Part shown: piece by piece, positions 48,990 through 62,234 of the stretch
Numbering within the stretch: the stretch's first letter is position 1
How the letters are laid out: every line of letters starts with the position of its first letter
NCBI RefSeq assembly: GCF_029784165.1
Contig: NC_073695.1
Span: 164,706,066-164,770,065, forward strand
Length of the DNA: 64,000 nt
Direction of reading: 5' to 3'
From: Wyeomyia smithii
Lineage: Eukaryota; Arthropoda; Insecta; Diptera; Culicidae
The notes under the pieces: generated by a model
Told to the model about the DNA's origin: nothing
Seen by the model: only the letters and a program-made list of their open reading frames with translations
Databases searched by the model: none
Program-made: the position numbers and the translations under genes

Positions 48990-51821
48990 ATCATGTTATG
49001 TTGTTTGTCTTTTCTGCTTAATCTGTTTTGTATGCTTTTGTTGGTACATTCATCATTATTTGGCCCACTTTCGTCAATACAAGTATTTTCATTTGTTTTG
49101 TATTTTTTATTCATAATAATTTTCAAAAGAATCAAATGTGGTAAACCAAAAAATGCCGGTTTTTGATTATTTTTTTTTCGAAGAACCATACCAGAAAACA
49201 ATGTATAGCTTTATTGTGTAGCTTTTACAATTCTGCTTTAAATGTTCTGAGCATATTCATCTTGAACAACTGTTAAACATAGTAAATTATACAAAGCATT
49301 AACAGTGATGATTACTGAAGTAATTATTACCCATGATGTGATTTTTATTTGAACATTAGATTTGAGAATTTTATATATTTTAGATATTTTCCGGCCTTTT
49401 CAAAGTTCTCCTACATTTTATGGACCCATTTTGCGATAAACTTAATTATGAACAAAAAGTATCTCTGTATTACAATAATGTATTAAATCGAACGAAAGTA
49501 TTTACAAACGACTTTTAAAACAATATTGACTACAATATTGTTACTTTTTTTAATTTTTTATTGCCTAATGGCGATCCTTTTATCGACTATCACGAGTAAT
49601 TATAATTACAAACAATCATTTTACTCGTAAAAAATAAACATATCATCATTAAAGAGAAACTATAAGTCGGTTTCTGTGCAAAACGTATGCTCGATTCTGT
49701 TTGTTATTTATATAAAACTTATGACGCCATCCAACTCCGAACAAGTAATTAAAATGTTGAACTTGCATAGTAAAGTTTAAATCGTGAACTTTCTAATATA
49801 TTTGATATTCGTTTCATAATCCTAAATTTTTACTAAAATTATCATTTCTATCTTGTTGAACCAAATTGAATTACCGGTACCAGAAAATACCAGAAATGTG
49901 AAATAGACCAAATATGTTTGATAGAAACTATCCAGAACAATTGTATAAAGATCATTTTTGCTATTTGTTGTAATGATATTGTTTAAATTTGCTAATTGGG
50001 GACTTACATAATTTATGCTAAAATAAATTACTACATAGAACTATCTGTCAGAACGGGGTGTCTTTGGTCGCTTTTTACTTTTATTATTGAAAAAGCGTGT
50101 AAACTTCTAGTAGTGCAAACCAACACCAATCTAATTTTCATTATCAGTCTTAGATCTATATTTTCATATAATAAATTTCTTATTTATGCAGTATGAACAA
50201 TTCTTTACCTCTTTATTTACCTTGAGGCAAAATTCCTACTAGAGTCGACCATGGAGAGTTCCGAATACATATGCATATCTCTCGAAGGCCGAACCAAAGG
50301 TTCATTTACTACTTAACAAATGTTGACGCTGCTGCAGTTTCTGCCGAAATAGGTCCCCAATTCCATATGTAGAGTAAAGTATGTGCACGCATACCAAAAT
50401 ATGTACATGAATCCTTTTTTTTGACAAACAGTAATTGGATACATGACCGAAATAAAATGCAACCCTAACGCACTATCTTTCTTATAATTGTGCTGTGCAG
50501 TATTGAAATAAAATTGTTGACAACATTTATCATAGTTGTTATCCATTTCACTCCTATTTTTAGGTTCACCTTATATTAGAATAGCATTCTAGATCACTGT
50601 GTTATATGCTGTATTGTTTTCATATATCTACAATACTGAGACTTTTCTATAATAACCGCAATTCAACTGATCAAAGATCCCCGTCTTAAGTTTTTTCTTT
50701 CATTACCAAATTTTTTTGGAACTATTGTTTCAACTGTATACTGATTTAGCGGCACGTTTTTCGCAATTACCATGCATTTGGTTTGTAAAATTTGATTCAA
50801 TATTATTAACAAATTAATTGCTCAACTATTCGCTTGTTGCAAATAATTGTATTATGAACTAGTTTTGCATTAGCGTGTTTCAATTCAATATGCCCGGATA
50901 GGCCTTACAGTAATTTTCAATTGATTTATCTGAATTATTTTACAGTTTTGTTTTGAATTTTAAGAAAATCCCGTCGCAGTTAACACAATTATATTGTACT
51001 TACTGGTTCTACTCTCGTTAAACGCTTAAATATTAATCTCGGTAGTATAATAACTATTGTCCTATTACAATAGTAATTTTTCTTTCGTTGAAATAATTTC
51101 GAAATGAAAAATTAAAATACGTATACCTTCATACATTCTGGATATTATTTTCTTGGTTTTGACAGAGTAGCAGCCAAATTTCATTCATATGTTACGGGTA
51201 AAGAAACTAATTTGATGATGTATAAATGTCAATTCATTATAGCATTTCTTTCATAATAAAGGCTTTTCTTGTTACGTTTTTGCTATCATATTATTTCATA
51301 ATGTTTGATGTTGCGAAGTAAGGAGCATAATTTATGTTGAGCAACATTATATCCTGCTTATCGCTGAAAACCTTGTATCATGTTCGTGATGTACAATAAA
51401 CCATACTAGCTAATATGTTATTGCATCGAAAATAATGATACTCTGTTTTCTCTATCAAAAACAAAATCATTTGTACATTATTATCATTGATTCTATTAAT
51501 TGTTCGTTGGCTTCTAATTTCCGTTCCATAAGTTCTATCGCTTATATTATACTATAGTTAATGATGTATCTAACCATGGTTTTATTTATCCCGTTATCTT
51601 TACATTATTTATGTTCCATTCTTTTGGATATTGATATCATGTATTCTTATAATGTAACTAAAATACTCATTGGACGAAATGAAATAATGCAAACCGGTGT
51701 AAACGATAAAAAATCGTACACTTGCAAACATAATCACCGTGGTTTCGGAACACATACACATGTACACATGCACATACGCGTATTTCACTTCCGCAAATAA
51801 ATATGGAATCGCGCATAAAAG
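48990..51821. other. lap intron sequence, no element recognised
   Basis: About 2.8 kb, AT-rich, without clear repeats or coding exons. Confidence 0.45.
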
Positions 51822-52053
51822 GATTCGATGCGTTGGGTGATGTACTAAAACCTGGCAACATTGGTTACACTGGTCAAATCCAATCCGCCGCAGGAGTAAA
51901 TTTTGCTTCACAACCAACCGCACTTGCAGGTGGCTCAATACAGGCGCCAACAAATCAGCAACCAGGAAAAGTTCTTACCGGAGATCTGGACAGTTCACTG
52001 GCATCACTGGCGGAAAGCTTATCAATCAACAAGGGATCTTCTTCTCAAATCAA
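51822..52053 (+). CDS. lap: lap exon: D-L-D-S-S-L-A-S-L segment
   Basis: Acceptor CGCATAAAAG is purine-rich and weak; donor GTGAGT is strong. 77 residues start F-D-A-L-G-D-V-L-K-P and include L-T-G-D-L-D-S-S-L-A-S-L-A-E-S-L, the motif conserved from fly to mammal in this family and linked to clathrin binding. Ends in phase 2 (A-A + next base); the following C-terminal exon is not found before the window ends. Confidence 0.9.
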
Positions 52054-52948
52054 GTGAGTAATGTTTTGATTATATAAATGTTAAATACTGATTATGCATT
52101 ACTTTTTATAAACACCACGGTATGAGTATAAAATTTCAGACAAAAATATTTTTGCTTTGTTATATTTAAAACTGAATATGAAATCGCGTAAATCATTACG
52201 CTGGATTGTTACCATTCTACCTATATTTGTTCCATGTTACTTATTTTGAGCTCTATGCTCAATCATCATGAGGAATTTGTTTAAGAATAGCATTGTTTCG
52301 CAATAGATAGTAGTTTGCCAAGAAACAAATTAAATATTTGTGGTAATATAGTTTCCACTGCCATCGATAACGTTCACGACCGACACATGTGAGTAGTCTG
52401 CTGTTACAATTTTCGCGGTAGCTACATTATACAACATGGAACGTAAAGGTACAGATGGGGTGTTGTTGATGATTCTTGTCACAGATGATCAATTGAGTTT
52501 AAGAAGCATTGAGAGAAAATTTCAATTTATGTAAGTGAGAAGAAGAGAAAATGTCAGAGTTTTTCTGCAGTTGACTGCCGTGCCGATGAACCCTTTTTCC
52601 ATTTTTCAAGGAAATGGTTGTGTCATCACAGAACAATAACTTTGTGCATCCTGGAATCAAGTCAGGTTGACATCTGCTCTGACAGAAAATCTATCAGAGT
52701 TTAAATTTTGGTAACATATTCAGGTCTATAACTTTTTAAATAGTTTTGAAAATTTCCAGATTTGTTAGCTCGTATGATACTAGTAACGCTGAGCAATTTC
52801 TGTGTGGAGCCAAATTACCTATATTTTTTAATTGAGCACCCGTGTGATACTTTGCACACGGATAAATTTTTTATTAAAGGTTAAGTTTTAAAAAAATAGT
52901 AGGAGGGTGGTATCCAAGACACTACCGCATAGTTGACGTAGGACTACA
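52054..52948. other. Intron sequence, nothing recognised
   Basis: AT-rich; no exon matching the lap C-terminus found. Confidence 0.4.
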
Positions 52949-53025
52949 CTGCCGCTCCAAGCATAAATGTCCCAGCGTCCATAAGGTTTGCACAGAATAT
53001 GGGACAGTTATGCTTGGAGCGGCAG
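52949..53025. mobile_element. Tiny 77-bp MITE
   Basis: Ends CTGCCGCTCCAAGCATAA and TTATGCTTGGAGCGGCAG form 26-bp inverted repeats (one internal mismatch). Flanked by TACA at 52945-52948 and 53026-53029. Interior only 25 bp. Confidence 0.85.
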
Positions 53026-53029
53026 TACA

Positions 53030-54189
53030 AAAGTTTTATATTTCCTTTTGAAGCTCTGTTTGATTCGAGCTCGTTTTGCCAAAATCGAGCGGTTACATTC
53101 AATGATTTTTGGGTGTTTTCTTGATTTATTTCAACCAATTCAAGCTCTACATCCTCCAAAGGAAAGGTATTTTGTTTTTTTTTGTTACCGAAGCGGATAA
53201 CCGGAATCGGAGATATCATTGGAATATGTTCCGGCAATATAATGATCATGATCAAAGCAGTACTATGTTTCTAATTACTCGGGTGGTAATATCAAGTATC
53301 TAGGTCGTCAGCCTAAATTCATCAAGCGACACCTCAAACGACTTGGAACGAAAACTAGTTCATTGGTGGCCATTTCTGCTACTAAGGCTCGTGGAAAAAC
53401 GGCGATAACGAATTACAGTTTTTAGTAGAAAATGCATATTTACAGAAAATTTAAAATTGACATTGAATTTTATGAACATGTTAACATTCAATTCAGGTCA
53501 ATTTTAACATTTCATCAGTATGCAAATTCAATCAGAAAAAAATTTAATCAGTTTCAAGATACCAAAGAACAACGAAGATATTTGGAAGTCATAATATGTC
53601 TGTTATCTTCATAAATAAACCGGGCTAGAGTGATGCACAAGCCTTAGTAAATATTGTTTGCATAGTGTTGTTCAATTAAAAATAAGGCTTAGAAAGTAAT
53701 ATTTTCTTGTAGATTTTATTGCAGAAAAAAATTTAATTGAAAAATACAAATACAAATGTCGCTTTTTTAATATCAATGTGAAATGATTTTGGTCTTCCTC
53801 TATACGGCCAACGCGGGATGCAACTAGGATTGTCATATTGAACCAAATTCATTTAGCTAGTAAAATATAATCATCAGTACAGCTCGTTTAACTACCTGTT
53901 CAAAAATCTGTATGGAGCATTTTGGTTTTCTATTGTCTCTTAAGTACCCTATATTTAGTTTTTTATTAAATCTGAGAAAAACAGAGTGTAGAATTCAAAA
54001 ATAAACAACGCATTTTATCTGTACAATGCACCAAATTTATATACCCTGCTATCTGCCTCTAATCATATTGAACTCTGATATTTGCTACTAAACGAAACAA
54101 GAAGAAGAAGAAGACAATTCAAACGGCAATTCGATTGCGTTCCAGGTCGCGTTAACCCAACACGCCGCACTGTGTGTCGACAGCGGCAA
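53030..54189. other. AT-rich sequence, nothing recognised
   Basis: No supported gene or repeat. Confidence 0.4.
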
Positions 54190-54835
54190 TGTAGTTTTCA
54201 CTCGGCTTGACTGCACACAAATGAATATCGAGCTCTTCTGCACTGATAGACGACGAGTGACCAGCGCTCTATTCATACATTGCTCGGTGCAGTACTATTG
54301 CCTGTGGCAGCATGTTTTCCTTCAAGACATCAGTTTTAATAACATTCTAACAGCAGATCGTTAAATTGTCTGATAGTAGACGTGGTTACAAACTTTCCGA
54401 AAAAGCTTCACCTTCAAGACATCAAAAGAGTCTAGGTTCATGGAAGCAAACATTAGTTGACCTATTGGGACGGGGAGATTCTGTCGATTTTTTTTTGCCA
54501 CGATATCACAGCAGGCAGTTGGTGTCTACTCATGAAGTCTGTGTCAGGAGTACTCGCATGTGATTGGTACATTGTTCGTGAAAATTCGACCCTGAAACTT
54601 TTATGAAATTTTCACTGTTTAACAATGAAATGATGATGATAACTGAAGAATCACAAAACTGTCCATCATTTTACCAATCCAACGACATATTGTTTATTGT
54701 GATCCATCATGTGGTTACATCAGTATTAACGTTTGAAATCTTTCATTTCAACGTTACAGCTTGGTTTTAGTTTCCACAGAATGTATCTCTATATAGTGCG
54801 GTTAGACGTAGTCCTACGTCAAAAATTCAATTCCA
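54190..54835 (+). repeat. Repeat family Z, copy 2
   Basis: Diverged copy of 21250-22035 without the MITE; the uninterrupted site reads 'gctctattcatacattgctc' near 54270-54290. Confidence 0.75.
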
Positions 54836-55386
54836 GTACTTTTCAAAATAATTATATTCTAATGATTTAAAAAGATTTGTTTTTTTTTTTTTAATTTTGG
54901 TAAATATATCGAATCGCCAAAAGTATGCAACACGCCATTAGTCAGTTATTGCCTAAGCGAGAAAATTTATTTCCAATTTAATAACCGTATATTTTTTCCC
55001 ACTGACGTAGGTTAAAAAATTCCTTTAGGAATAAGCAAATCTGATTGTTAGAATAACACTGTCTTTGTAATGGGCTTAGGTTAGATTTAAACAATTTCAT
55101 TATAATAATTATTTCAATATAAGATAGGTAATCACTTACGTTTAGTATTTGTTCTTCGTACAATATATAGAAATGAGCATGTTCGTGCTTGACCTCGTTT
55201 CCTATTGTTTTTACTAAAGGCCTAGAGGTAAAGTTTGGCTGAAAGAATTTCCGTCGATCTGGCAGCCATTCTAGAACAACATTGCAAAAAATAAAAGTCA
55301 TGATTTTTATGATTACATGACTACTCAGATTTGCAGTTTCATAGTTTTTTGTTTCAATTTGTTTTGCTGTATATAGTAATGAAAAA
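54836..55386. other. AT-rich sequence, nothing recognised
   Basis: No supported feature left of the THAP fragment. Confidence 0.35.
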
Positions 55387-55740
55387 ATGAAGTGCTGTTT
55401 TCTGTTTTGTTCAAATCGAATATCACGAAATTTAGAAAACATAAGCTTTTATCGATTCCCCACCAATAATGTGAATTACCAGAAGATTTTTTAGTAACAG
55501 AAACGACACGTCTTTGCAGCGTAAGTTTGGCGTTTTGAAAATACCAATCCAAATAAAGAAATGTTTTGCAGTTCCACTTTAATCTCGATGATTTATACTT
55601 CGGAGAATGGAAAAGCACTGAAAGTTACCGGGACCTGTGTAAAAGAGTGTGGCTCAAGTGGCAAGTGAGACATCGGATAATATGTCGATTGATTACGGTC
55701 ACTCCGAACAAGCTACCCAATGTTCGTTCGAAATTTCAAC
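55387..55740 (+). pseudogene. THAP-domain zinc-finger fragment, frame-broken
   Basis: ATG at 55387. The first part encodes M-K-C-C-F-L-F-C-S-N-R, then I-S-F-Y-R-F-P, as in THAP domains (C-x4-C and S-F-x-x-F-P). A one-base frameshift lies near 55470. The other frame then gives F-L-V-T-E-T-T-R-L-C-S up to a donor (GTAAGT at 55521). After a 51-bp intron ending TTTTGCAG (55571) comes F-H-F-N-L-D-D, so the spliced junction gives C-S-F-H-F, the C-x2-H-F half of the zinc site. The domain's invariant Trp is not visible and the segment after it ends at a stop at 55747. It could be a P-element-like transposase relic or a host THAP pseudogene. Confidence 0.6.
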
Positions 55741-55749
55741 AGCCGTAGT

Positions 55750-58092
55750 GAGTCAGAATCTCATCCAGTTGTCAACAGTGAGGAAAAACAAAATTAAAAA
55801 TTAATCAGAAGCAAAAAATCAGAGACAATAGAAGGGAGGTCTATGGCGTTATGATTTTTGTAACCATTTAAAAAATAAATTATCGTAAAATTTTTTGTTA
55901 CCATCGAGTTTCATCTCTAGATTTTTCGCATTTTGTTATTGTTAAATCACAATACTTCCCATCTACTAAGACAAATATGACATGTCAAACCTTCTTATGT
56001 TCGATTGGAACGAGTTTTGACATTTCGATTGGAAATTTTCAGTGACAGTCGTACAATCTTTAACTCTAGGGTTTTAGTCATTGCTGGCCACAGCAGTTGA
56101 CAGCTCGGGAAGCAGGGTTGATTTGAATGTCAGCATATTAAGATGCTAGCATGAAAGGTTCGTAACTTTCTGCAGGGGTGTGACACCAGTATTAATTTAT
56201 TCGAACTTGAAATGGTCAATTAATGAGAATCTGATTAAAATAGCAAAAAAAACTGCAAGGAGTTTTTCGATAAGAATCATATATGAACTCGTCTCGCAAA
56301 GGGTGGCTAAACAAAGAGCAGACCGGTAGTTTATTCAGCGAAATTGACATTCTAAAGGGATTTATTTTTTATTTGCTTCATATTCGTCCTATTTGGCCGA
56401 ATAATTCAAGTCATTATTTGGCGAACCGAGCAGTCGGCAATTTCCAAAATTGGCCTTTATTCGACCCGGATTTCCGACGCATTTTTAATGTTCAGATCAT
56501 TTGGCATAGAAACGCTTTATAGTGGACTGGCCATGGTGAAATCCAAACTGTTCAACTGAAAAAATTGGGAAAATAAACAATTTTGAAGCAGTTATTGAAC
56601 AGGCTGCTAGAAGCTGCTTAAAATAGGGTTTCTACCTGATAATGTTGACTGGCAGCATGCGTTACTGTGATTTCGCACATACTGTGTTGCTTCAGCGATG
56701 TAACAGCTATATAACGGGTCACGGTGCTCCCGCAGACCATTATTATAAAAAAATGCACCAAAGGATCTGAGTTCAACATTTGATTCGTTATGACGTCCTG
56801 AATCTCTGGTCAAAATTTCAAAATCGTCGTACGGTACATTTTTGAGTAATGCCCTTTTGAAGGTCGTAACGTACAAAAAGTAATATAAAAACGTCGAAAC
56901 ACATTGTTTAGCAAGTTTTTCAACCACCATTTCATAATAGCTCCCAAAACATTTTCTTCACATGCGAATTATTATATTTCATAACATTTAAAATTGGTGG
57001 AAAAATTTATTCGAAAATCTCACAGTGCACAGTGGTCTAAACTAAAAAAAAATCGTGATCGTCTTAGATTTGGCTGCAAAAAAATTAATTTTATGTATTC
57101 AATGTCTTCAGCTAAATCGTTCCATAGAACAAGGCCCTACTTTTGACGTTTTCGGCTTTTCGATCAACCCACCTAACAGTTAGATAAAAAAATAATGTTT
57201 TTCTAATCTTCAATATATCACATTGTTACCTTCAGCAAGGTTGTAGAAAAATTTAAAAGGAAAAAATTGCTGAATACAACGCGATGTCCTATCTGTCGTT
57301 GGAAACGTCAAAATAGAGTTTTTTATGGAACACCCCTCCTTAAAATCAGTTTTGCGTGTTTCTTGTGGAGTAAGAGACTTGAAAAAAACCAAATTTTAAG
57401 TTGTCACCCCCAGAAATCAACACATCTCTTTCTACACCACTTGTACTAGACCAATAATGATGAGTCAATCCTTATTAACAAAACGAAAAAACAAACATTC
57501 ATAGCATATTTGATCGCCCGTGTGTTGCTCGCCAAAATCAGCTGAAATTACACAAAGAACCGTCAAAATGGTGCCTAGGAGTAGCAAGCCTTTTCCAGTG
57601 TACAATTTCTGGTGATCTTTCTTTTCACTGGTCAATAACGTAGCTGGCCACGCCCTATGCAGATCAATAGAGGAAGGGATATCGGGAGTGTTAGTTTAAT
57701 ACTTGTTGCTACTAGAGACCGAGGAATCCTCTACATCATCCATAAATATCAAAGGGAGGAATTAGTTTTAGTGGAAAGGAATTGATTTGGATCCATCGAG
57801 GTTGATGGAGCGATCTTTTCTACACAAATTCGCGCACGATATAGTTACTTTTCGGTCTCTGGGCAACCGGCCACCAGGACACGATTTAAATAGAAGCGCC
57901 ACGATCGCTGTATCGGCATACAGGAGAATTGAAGTTTCTAGTTATCTACGGCAACCTACCAATCGTTAACAGTCTGTATCACACCAAACTTCGCGATTCA
58001 TCCCGTAAACTTTTTAAATTTACCTAGAAATGAATTGATTTCGTAAAACGCAAGAACCGCACGCCGAACGCAAACAGCTAGTACCAGTGGCA
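55750..58092. other. Unassigned sequence
   Basis: Contains a minus-strand open stretch at 56607-56930 (107 codons) without recognisable motifs, and otherwise only short frames. Nothing supported. Confidence 0.35.
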
Positions 58093-58287
58093 AATATCAT
58101 ACCGCGTTGTTTTGTGACATGATGGATAATGCGCTCAAATATCCGATGGAGCGAGTAAGGGAAAAAAAACCCACGAGCGAAGTTTCGGTTTTCGAATATC
58201 ATACCGCGTTGTTTTGTGACATGATGGATAATGCGCTCAAATATCCGATAGAGCGAGTAAGGGAAAAAAACCCACGAGCGAAGTTTC
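58093..58287. repeat. Recent 102-bp tandem duplication
   Basis: Unit 58093-58194 is repeated at 58195-58287 with about three differences ('gatggagcg' / 'gatagagcg', one fewer A in the A run, and the last bases). Both include 'accgcgttgttttgtgacat'. Confidence 0.93.
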
Positions 58288-60759
58288 TGACGAGAGATCC
58301 ACCACGAGGCACACCGAGCATTATACGATGTAATGGTCATTGATGCGTGGTCATTGAACTTCCAGGGTTGCTACAGTCGGCGCGGATTTTGCGTTTTTTT
58401 TTGCGGATTTTGCGTTTCTCGCGAATTCGGCGCGTTTTTTTCACTCCAAGGCGCGGATTCTGCGGAAAGCCTTGCAACCTTGCTTTCAGCAACCTAGAAT
58501 TTAATATTGAAGGATTTCGCATCAGTTCGACTGAGTAGTTGGCAGCACTCTCTCAGAATTCAATGAAACTTTGTGGGTGCAAGGCAATTAAGCAATTTTG
58601 CATACTTCCTTAATTTTTTCAAAATATTATCTGGACTAGCATTTGAAAAGGATTGAAAAAAATACTTGGAAAGGACTCTTGAAAAAAAAAAAAAACAATT
58701 TAGATACAGAAAATGATTTATAAAAAGGTCATCTCTGATTTTTACCAAATTAGGTTCTTAGATAGACAATTACACTGTCTAAAACTTTCAAAAATGTCAC
58801 TCTTAATGAGAAAAAGCTTATCTTAAAAAGCTCATTTATTCGCTTAAGATTTTGCTTTAGACGGGTTTTCTTTAAATTTTAATAAATTAATTAATTTTGC
58901 AAATGGAGATTATATACCACAGATATGACAAGCAGGCATGGGGAAAACACAGCACACCAAAGCGCGTGGGGCCCATCCGCTAACAAACACACCACGCAGG
59001 GCTATTCGTATTACCCTCCATCGCTAACTAAAGACAAAACACTGGAGAGCCACTCGTGAACACGTGAGCCGAGGGTTTTTAATTTCGGCACATGAGGCAA
59101 CCGAGAGCTCGCAGTTTCGGGGAACACACAAGCATTGGTCGCCACGACGAGATCGACAATGGTACACCCAACGCAAACGGGGAACATTTTATTACTTTAG
59201 GGCAATTTTTTATTACTTTTTGTGTCTTATGATTGCGCATTATACACAAAAAGTAACAAACAAAAAGTAATAAAAATTATGACGGTCACACGCTTGTATG
59301 TGTTTCTGCAGGAGAATATACAGCCATGCACCGCAATGCATGTGTTTGCAAGACTTCACTCGCTGCATTTGTATTGATGCAACGATCTGGTTCATTTTTG
59401 TCCCCTCCATCCACACATATTCAGAATCTCAAACGTCAACCTCAAATGTCTAATTAGAAACACTTTCGTTTCGTCCCCCAGTGTTAACTTGAAATGGAAA
59501 TATATAATACTGTCTGACCAGAGTTGCCGAAGTTGCGAATATTGTTCTGAATGGGCACAAGTTTTGTATTTTCAAACAGGTCCAAATGAGTTTCCATGAA
59601 CCAATGATTATGTGCTGCAGATAGCTTGCAAGAAAGCGAATGTTTTTGTTTTTCCCTAACGCAGTTTACAGATCGTGATGTCATTTTAAGGCGCATTTCA
59701 AGTCTTTGAAATCATCAACGTTTGCATACTCTATGACGGGAAAATGCTGCTTGGCAGCTCTTGTCATATTTTTGCGCTACTCCGTATGCATACAACGAGC
59801 GAACTAATACACGCACACCGGATGAATTGGAGATTGAAGAAACTATATTCACGGCTGTTTATTTACCTACGGCAAGAATCTCGCCCCATCGCTCGTGTTA
59901 GCGTTCAGCCTAACAGAAGCTTAACATGTGCAACATATGCGACTGTGTGTGATTTTTTTTTGACTTGAGACGGAAAGGGAGCATTTTTCGACCGATAAAA
60001 TTTTGCATGTGGTTGAAACGACCATTGTTAGATAGTCGTACTCCCGTAACACGTGCTAAATATATGACAGTATGGGTTGTTACTGGACTGGGGAAGAATT
60101 TTATTGCCTTTTAAGTAATGGATTTGTTACCTGAAAGCAAATTTTGCGCTATTGCTTCTAAAGTAATAAGGAAAAACTTTGCGTGTATAATTTCGGAAAG
60201 CTTGACGGTAGTCATCGCATACAATCACCTGCAATATGTTTTTCATATGTTCTTTTGTAAACATGATGCCTCTGAGAAAACACGTGTTAGCAAGCGGGCT
60301 TCCGAGGGCTCACGAAATCGGGAACACTCGGGCCTGTGTTTGCCGAGGCTTCTGAAGGGCTGTTTTATTTAGAACACTGTGGATTTCCGTTTTGTATAAG
60401 CATTGAAGGGCAATGAAAATGTCCTCCGTGGCATCGCCTAAAACACACATGCAGGGGTGTGGTGGGTTTGGACATGCCTGATGACAAGGCACCAATCACT
60501 TAATATGTAGTATTCTCGGTCCAGGTCGCAATCAAAAATATTTAACAATCTCACGCTTAAGTCAGCTTTACTCGAATACAGATTTCACAAAATTTTAAAT
60601 AATTGCTTTATCCATTATTGGCTCTTTTGCCTCTACATTGCTTCTAATGTTTTTTAAATTCTGTCATATCATGTTGCTATCAATTTCACTCCCTCTTAAA
60701 GAACTCTTAAAGATGAAACAAGATACAATTTTTACTCAAAAAACCTAAATTAATCCACC
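58288..60759. other. Unassigned sequence
   Basis: No supported gene. A small palindrome 'actttttgtgt...acacaaaaagt' lies at about 59213-59250. Confidence 0.35.
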
Positions 60760-62215
60760 TAGCGGTCAGACCCAGCCTTTCTGATCCATATAGGCTCAAA
60801 AACTACCGAACCGATCGACGTGAAAATTTGTATGTAGGGGATTGTGGTGCCGATAAAGGTTCCTATGATAGTTTGGAACCCCTCCTTTTTCTGAAAGAGA
60901 GGGGTTCCATACAAATGAAACACAAATTTCTGCACATCTAGAGAACTAATCAACTAAATGGAACCAAATTTGGGAGGTAAATGTTTTTAGTGGTAGAAAA
61001 TATGTCCATAATGTTTTAACACCCCTCCTTATTTTAGAAGGGAGGGGTGCCATACAAATGAAACACAAATTTCTGCAATTCTCGAGAACTAACCAACTAA
61101 ATGGAACCAAATTTGGCTGGTGAATGTTTTCAGAGGTAACAAATATGTGCATAATGGTAAATATGCATATAAATGAAACAAATTTGAAACGCACAGCTCA
61201 AGAACCAATCAAGAAAATACAACCGAATTTGGTATGTGAATGTTTTTAGAGGTAACAAATATGTCCATAATGGTAAATATGCATATAAATGAAACAAATT
61301 TGAAACGCACAGCTCAAGAACCAATCAAGAAAATACAACCGAATTTGGTATGTGAATGTTTTTAGAGGTAACAAATATGTCCATAATGGTTCGACGCCCC
61401 TCCCTCTTCTGGAAGCACATGTTTCTGCACAAATTTCTGTACGTCTCGCAAATAATCAACTAAATAGAACCATGGTTTGGTAGGTAAATGTTTTTAGTGG
61501 TAAGAAATATGTTCCATAATCGAACTCAGGCAACATGTTGGATTGTAAGATGGCAACATCCGGTTTCTGAAAAACAGCCAAGTGACCAAATACCACCCAA
61601 TATGAGTGTTTCCGGAGCCAGAATGTTGCAAGAAGCTAGAAATTGACCTCAGACACCATTATGAATTGTAGGATGGCAATTTCTGGTTTCTGGAAAACAG
61701 CCAAAAATGGCCGATTTCCGTCTAACATGAGTATCTCCGGATCTAGAATGATACACAGCAGCTGAAATCAATCACAGACCCCATTTTAGATTCTAGGCTG
61801 GCGGCTTCCGGTTCCTGGGAAACAGCCGAAAATGATCGAATAACACCCAATATGGGTGTTTCTTCAACCAGAATGACGCTCAGAGGCTAGAAATTATCTT
61901 AACTACCATTTTGAAATCCAAGATGGCGACTTCCGGTTTGTGAAAAACAGGCTAAAATAACCAAATACCATCCAATATGAGTATCTCTGGAACCAGAATG
62001 ATGCAATGAGCAAACAATTGACCTCAGGCACCATTTTGAATTGCTAAATGAAACAGTCGAAAATGACCGAATAATACTCAACATGGATATTTCCGTAATC
62101 GAGATGATGCATAGAAAGTAAAACATTGACCCTGGACACCATTTTGATTTTAAAGATGACCACTTTTAGTTTCTGGAAAACATCCAAAATAACTAAATAT
62201 CTCCCAATATGGGTA
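60760..62215 (-). repeat. Minisatellite-bearing repeat family M, copy 3 (longest)
   Basis: Minus-strand copy. From left: the terminal tail (reverse of 'gttcagtagtttccaagcctatatagat'-like sequence), five to six units of the 120-140-bp repeat (60870-61505), then about six units of the 110-120-bp repeat (61505-62215) with 'gatggcgacttccggtttc', 'ggaaaacagccgaaaatga' and 'cacccaatatgggt'. Two units at 61145-61378 are almost identical (period about 118 bp), a recent expansion. Confidence 0.8.
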
Positions 62216-62234
62216 TCTCGGTGTCAGATTGATG

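Noticed and set aside
56607..56930. 107-codon minus-strand frame, perhaps a transposase end
   Set aside because: No motif I could recognise; kept as unassigned sequence.
58020..58343. Internally repeated 106-residue frame
   Set aside because: Reflects the 102-bp tandem duplication; no start context, homology or conservation visible.
60760..61505. CRISPR-like regular repeats
   Set aside because: Unit length of 120-140 bp without spacers, eukaryotic context; it is a minisatellite.
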